A stretch of DNA of 64,000 nt from Symsagittifera roscoffensis (taxonomy: Eukaryota; Xenacoelomorpha; Acoela; Convolutidae): the NCBI RefSeq assembly GCF_963678635.1, contig NC_087062.1, forward strand, positions 40,471,676-40,535,675, given 5' to 3'. The position numbers were made by a program, and so were the translations under genes. This document shows positions 54,401-58,400 of this stretch, piece by piece (the stretch's first letter is position 1; each line of letters begins with the position of its first letter). Under the pieces are notes generated by a model that saw only the letters and a program-made list of their open reading frames with translations, had not been told where the DNA came from and searched no databases.

Positions 54401-55458
54401 AACTGCGAGATATATTGAGTTAGGAAATTTCTGAAATCGAGATTTTATTATTGTTATGTTGTTTGAAACAAATAGCTTTTTTCGGTTCCCTTGATGAACT
54501 AAAAATGCATCAACTGTGTAAGCTTATAACTACTCGAATGTCAAAGTACATGTTATCAATAAGCTGTAAAGGTTCAACAAATAAGCTGTCATGCCAATTC
54601 GATGCAGCAAATATTGTTGCTTTGAGTCGCAACAATATTTTCGACTTAGTCGCAACAAAAATCGCAACAAAATTTGCGACTTAGATTGGAAAAAAAAAGA
54701 AAGTTCCTACTATAACACTTTGCTTCGGAAGTGTAAATAATCATAATCATAATAATAATTATTATAATAATAATAAATGGTTTTCAAACCAATCATATAC
54801 ACAAAATTAAGCTCAGTAATTTATGATTAATATGGGCTTTAGATGGCATCCTAAAGATTTCGAAAGAAATCTGCCAAGAGATGCCTCAGAAAGCAGAACA
54901 GTTTTGAAGTATACTGGCCTTTTTTCAGGTCTGGTAGTCGCAATTTAGAAGTCTAGAACACAAGTAATTGAAGCACAAATGAACTGTCTATTTTTCTCTT
55001 AGTAAGCGATTTAAATTCGTGTACATTGACAAAACATTAGATGCGATTGTCGCCATTGAATCAAGGTCAATTGAGTTTTTGAGACGCTTTTGAGGGGTTC
55101 ATTTGTACCTTGTCGTCCTCGTGGATTTTGCGTGTTCATCGGAAACTTCCTGTTTATTTCTGTGCTCTAAGCCCCTCAAATGTATTTTAAAACATTCATT
55201 CCGGTCCCATTTTATCATCTGCTTTCTCGTATACATTTCGCGTTAGACATAGAAAAGCTACCATTGTCTTTTTCATTCCGAACCAAGTCTCTGGCCGAGA
55301 TATGTGAACCAGATGAGTTCCACAATGAGTTCAAGATCTGTAATGCCATCGTGTTTTCATGCGGTAGCTGATTCGCATTTGACTGGAAGAAAAACCAATA
55401 ATGCTTCCAGATAAAGACCAGGAATCATTCTGCGGTATAACGATTGCTCAAAAATGCA

Positions 55459-55495
<37 letters not shown>

Positions 55496-58400
55496 TTATG
55501 TTATTATTAAGGCTTCGCGGTAGAACCGCAGGGAGTGATCCCAAAACAAAAGAGTTAATTTAGAGTATCACGGCATCCAGAGCACATGCAGGCAAACCTC
55601 CACGTGTACAGTCTATCGACATCGAAAAAGTTGTTGAAATACTGCCAAAAGAAGTGGAAAAGTCTTCCTTTCAAACCATTGCTTGAGAGGTCAATTTTCT
55701 TACTGATGATATTCAGGAGTCTCGGTGTGCGATACCAGAAATTTCAACGACTAACTTCGAGCTTGCGAATGGGTAAACTGAATAGTTGTAATGAGGAATT
55801 TCTTGTATTGTAACTTGGTTGATTGAAAGAGAGAAACCTTCTCCAGTCGAAGTTGTATTTGTTTTCCATTATTTTAGAAAGCGTTAAGAGGTCATGTATA
55901 TGCATATTCATCGATATCGGCAAGATGTTAAGAGTCTTGAGTCGGGTTTTGTAGCTTGTATCAGGATAGCCAAGTATCCAGACCGTCGCTCTGCGTTGGA
56001 CTTGTTCGATTGTTTTCAAGTCGGTTTTGGATGGAAAACAAACACAACTGCCGTACATGATAATAGGGACTATTGTTGACTTGTACATGTTTAATTTATG
56101 ATACCATGTCAAACTCGGAGAGCTGTTGCGTTGGATAAGTGAAAGCATAGTGTTTGCCTTTCTGCATGCTGTTGTAAAGTGGATGCTCCATTTGAGGTTG
56201 TTCGTGAGAATGACGCCCAAATCTTTTTCTTGATTGACACGGGAAAGTTGTTGACCCAGTATGTTAAGGCTTGTGTTGGAGCTTTTTCTCCCAAACGAGA
56301 TGAGGTGGCACTTGTCATAGTTGAATAGCATTTGGTTCGCCTCGCACCAATTCGCAAGAACATCCAAGTCAGCTTGTAAACAAGAAGCCATACAGTTTCT
56401 CAAAGACAACAAAATAGTATCATCCGCGAACATATCAGGCAGTGACTGAACACCTATGTTCATATCAGCAACATATAAAAGGAACAACAGTGGCCCGAGA
56501 AGTAAAACTTGAGGCACTCCGCTTGTTATGAAAAGATAGGTGGACATCGTGTCGCTGATTTGTACATATTGTCTGCGATTCGAAAGATAACTCCTTAAAA
56601 TATTAAGAAGGCGGCCTCTCACACCAATGTGATGTAACTTACTCAGAAGTATTTGATGATTTATCTTGTCGAATGCTTTCGAGAAATCGAGGTACACTGC
56701 TTCGACAATTGATTCCTGGTTCTCTATTCCTTTGTAAATATCGTGGAGATAGCAGAGAAGTTGAGACAATGGTGATTTCCCTCTCAGGAAACCAAATTCA
56801 GGAATGTAGTTGATAACATGCCAATACAGGTCGTCAAAAACACATTTTTCAAACACTTTGGAGACGATATTCAGCAGGGTAATTGGTCTGTACTTAGTAA
56901 TATCTGTTTTGGAGCCTTTCTTGAATAGAGGAGAAACCTTGCCAATTTTCCAATCGTCTGGGCAAGAATTGAGTGCAGCCAGATTTCCCCGTCTTGGAGA
57001 AGCACGTTCGGCTTTGATCAGCATTTTCCGGAGAAAGGTGAAGCAAGGATTGGGATAGTCCGCCAAGGAATATCTTATGCGGCGCTTGCTGCTAGATGTT
57101 GGGTGCCTTGCTTCGGATTGCAGCTTTACGTAAATAGGAAAGTGATCAGAAAAGGGATAGTTCCGGAGAACAGTCTCATCGATATTTATCGACAACACCG
57201 GAGCGGTGTTAGAGACCAGTAGAAGATCGAGAACACCAGAGTTGTGTTGAAATCGATCAGCTGTGAGAACACCAGAGTTGTGTTGAAATCGATCAGCTGA
57301 GTCAAGCTTAACCTGTCGAATTCCCGCAAGAGTTCAGTATCGTAAGGCTCGTTGGAACATAGTGTTGACCAATCTACCAGTGGGAGATTTGCATCTCCGA
57401 GCAGTAGAATATGCTCGTTCGGTAGTGCGTTTCTGTAGACACAGTTCAGAACAGAGATCCACTTTTCAATAAACCACCGATAGGGACTGCTCTTCGGAGG
57501 GTTGTAGAACAAAACTAAAAGATAAGTGATACTCTCGAGTTAAACAAGGCAGGCCAAGACATCGACACAGTTATCATTATCGAGGTTCACAGGTGTGTGC
57601 GAGATTGATGATCTGACTGCCAGCAGGACTCCTCCGTGCTTCGAAGCCTCGCCTGCAGTTGGCCGGTCGCACCTGTACACCAGATATTTCGGCAAATGAA
57701 ACTCGGCGTCGGTAAAAGAAGAATGGAACCATGTCTCAGACAAAGTAATAAACTGCGCGGATCAGAACTGCTTTAGAGAAGGCGAATCTTCGATGAACAG
57801 AGATGAGACTGCGAACATTGAAAGACAGCACGCTCAAAGGTAGTCAGATTGATTCTGTTCATTGTTGCTGCGTGGTAGTGCCGACAGGATTATCATCGAG
57901 GAATAACTTGAGGGAGCGTATTTGTAATCTTGCAGACTCAGTTCTAGCATTTATCAGTTCTCTGCGTTTCTGCAGACACGCATCTTCAATGGCTTTATCG
58001 CTTTGATTTAGTGCGCGAGACATGAAGACTTTTCCAGTAAAAAACTTGAGCATTGGCGCTTTGGCTAGGACTTTTCTAGCGTCCCAGGGGCTTTGAAATG
58101 TAACCAGGATGGTTCTTGGTCTTTTCTTTTCCCTCTGAAATTTACCTAGTCTTCGTATGTCGATGATTGTAGGGTTTTCATACAGGTGGCTGAAGACAGA
58201 AGACACTGATTTTTACTCAACATCGAGAATTTCCGAGCTGCCGAGCTCTGAGTTTTCACTAATGCCATCAATGCCCACCTGTTGTAGATGCTTGGCATCG
58301 TGCGTTGCTGATGCCAAAACACCTACTTAAGCGGCAGCAGCTGTACCGCTACTATGTTCACGCTGAGTGAACGTTTTGTTTATTGAACCCATAGCCGCTT

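Noticed and set aside
57859-58206. A separate host gene in intron 1.
   Set aside because: The residues match an ORF1-like region of the adjacent LINE and follow its frame and orientation.
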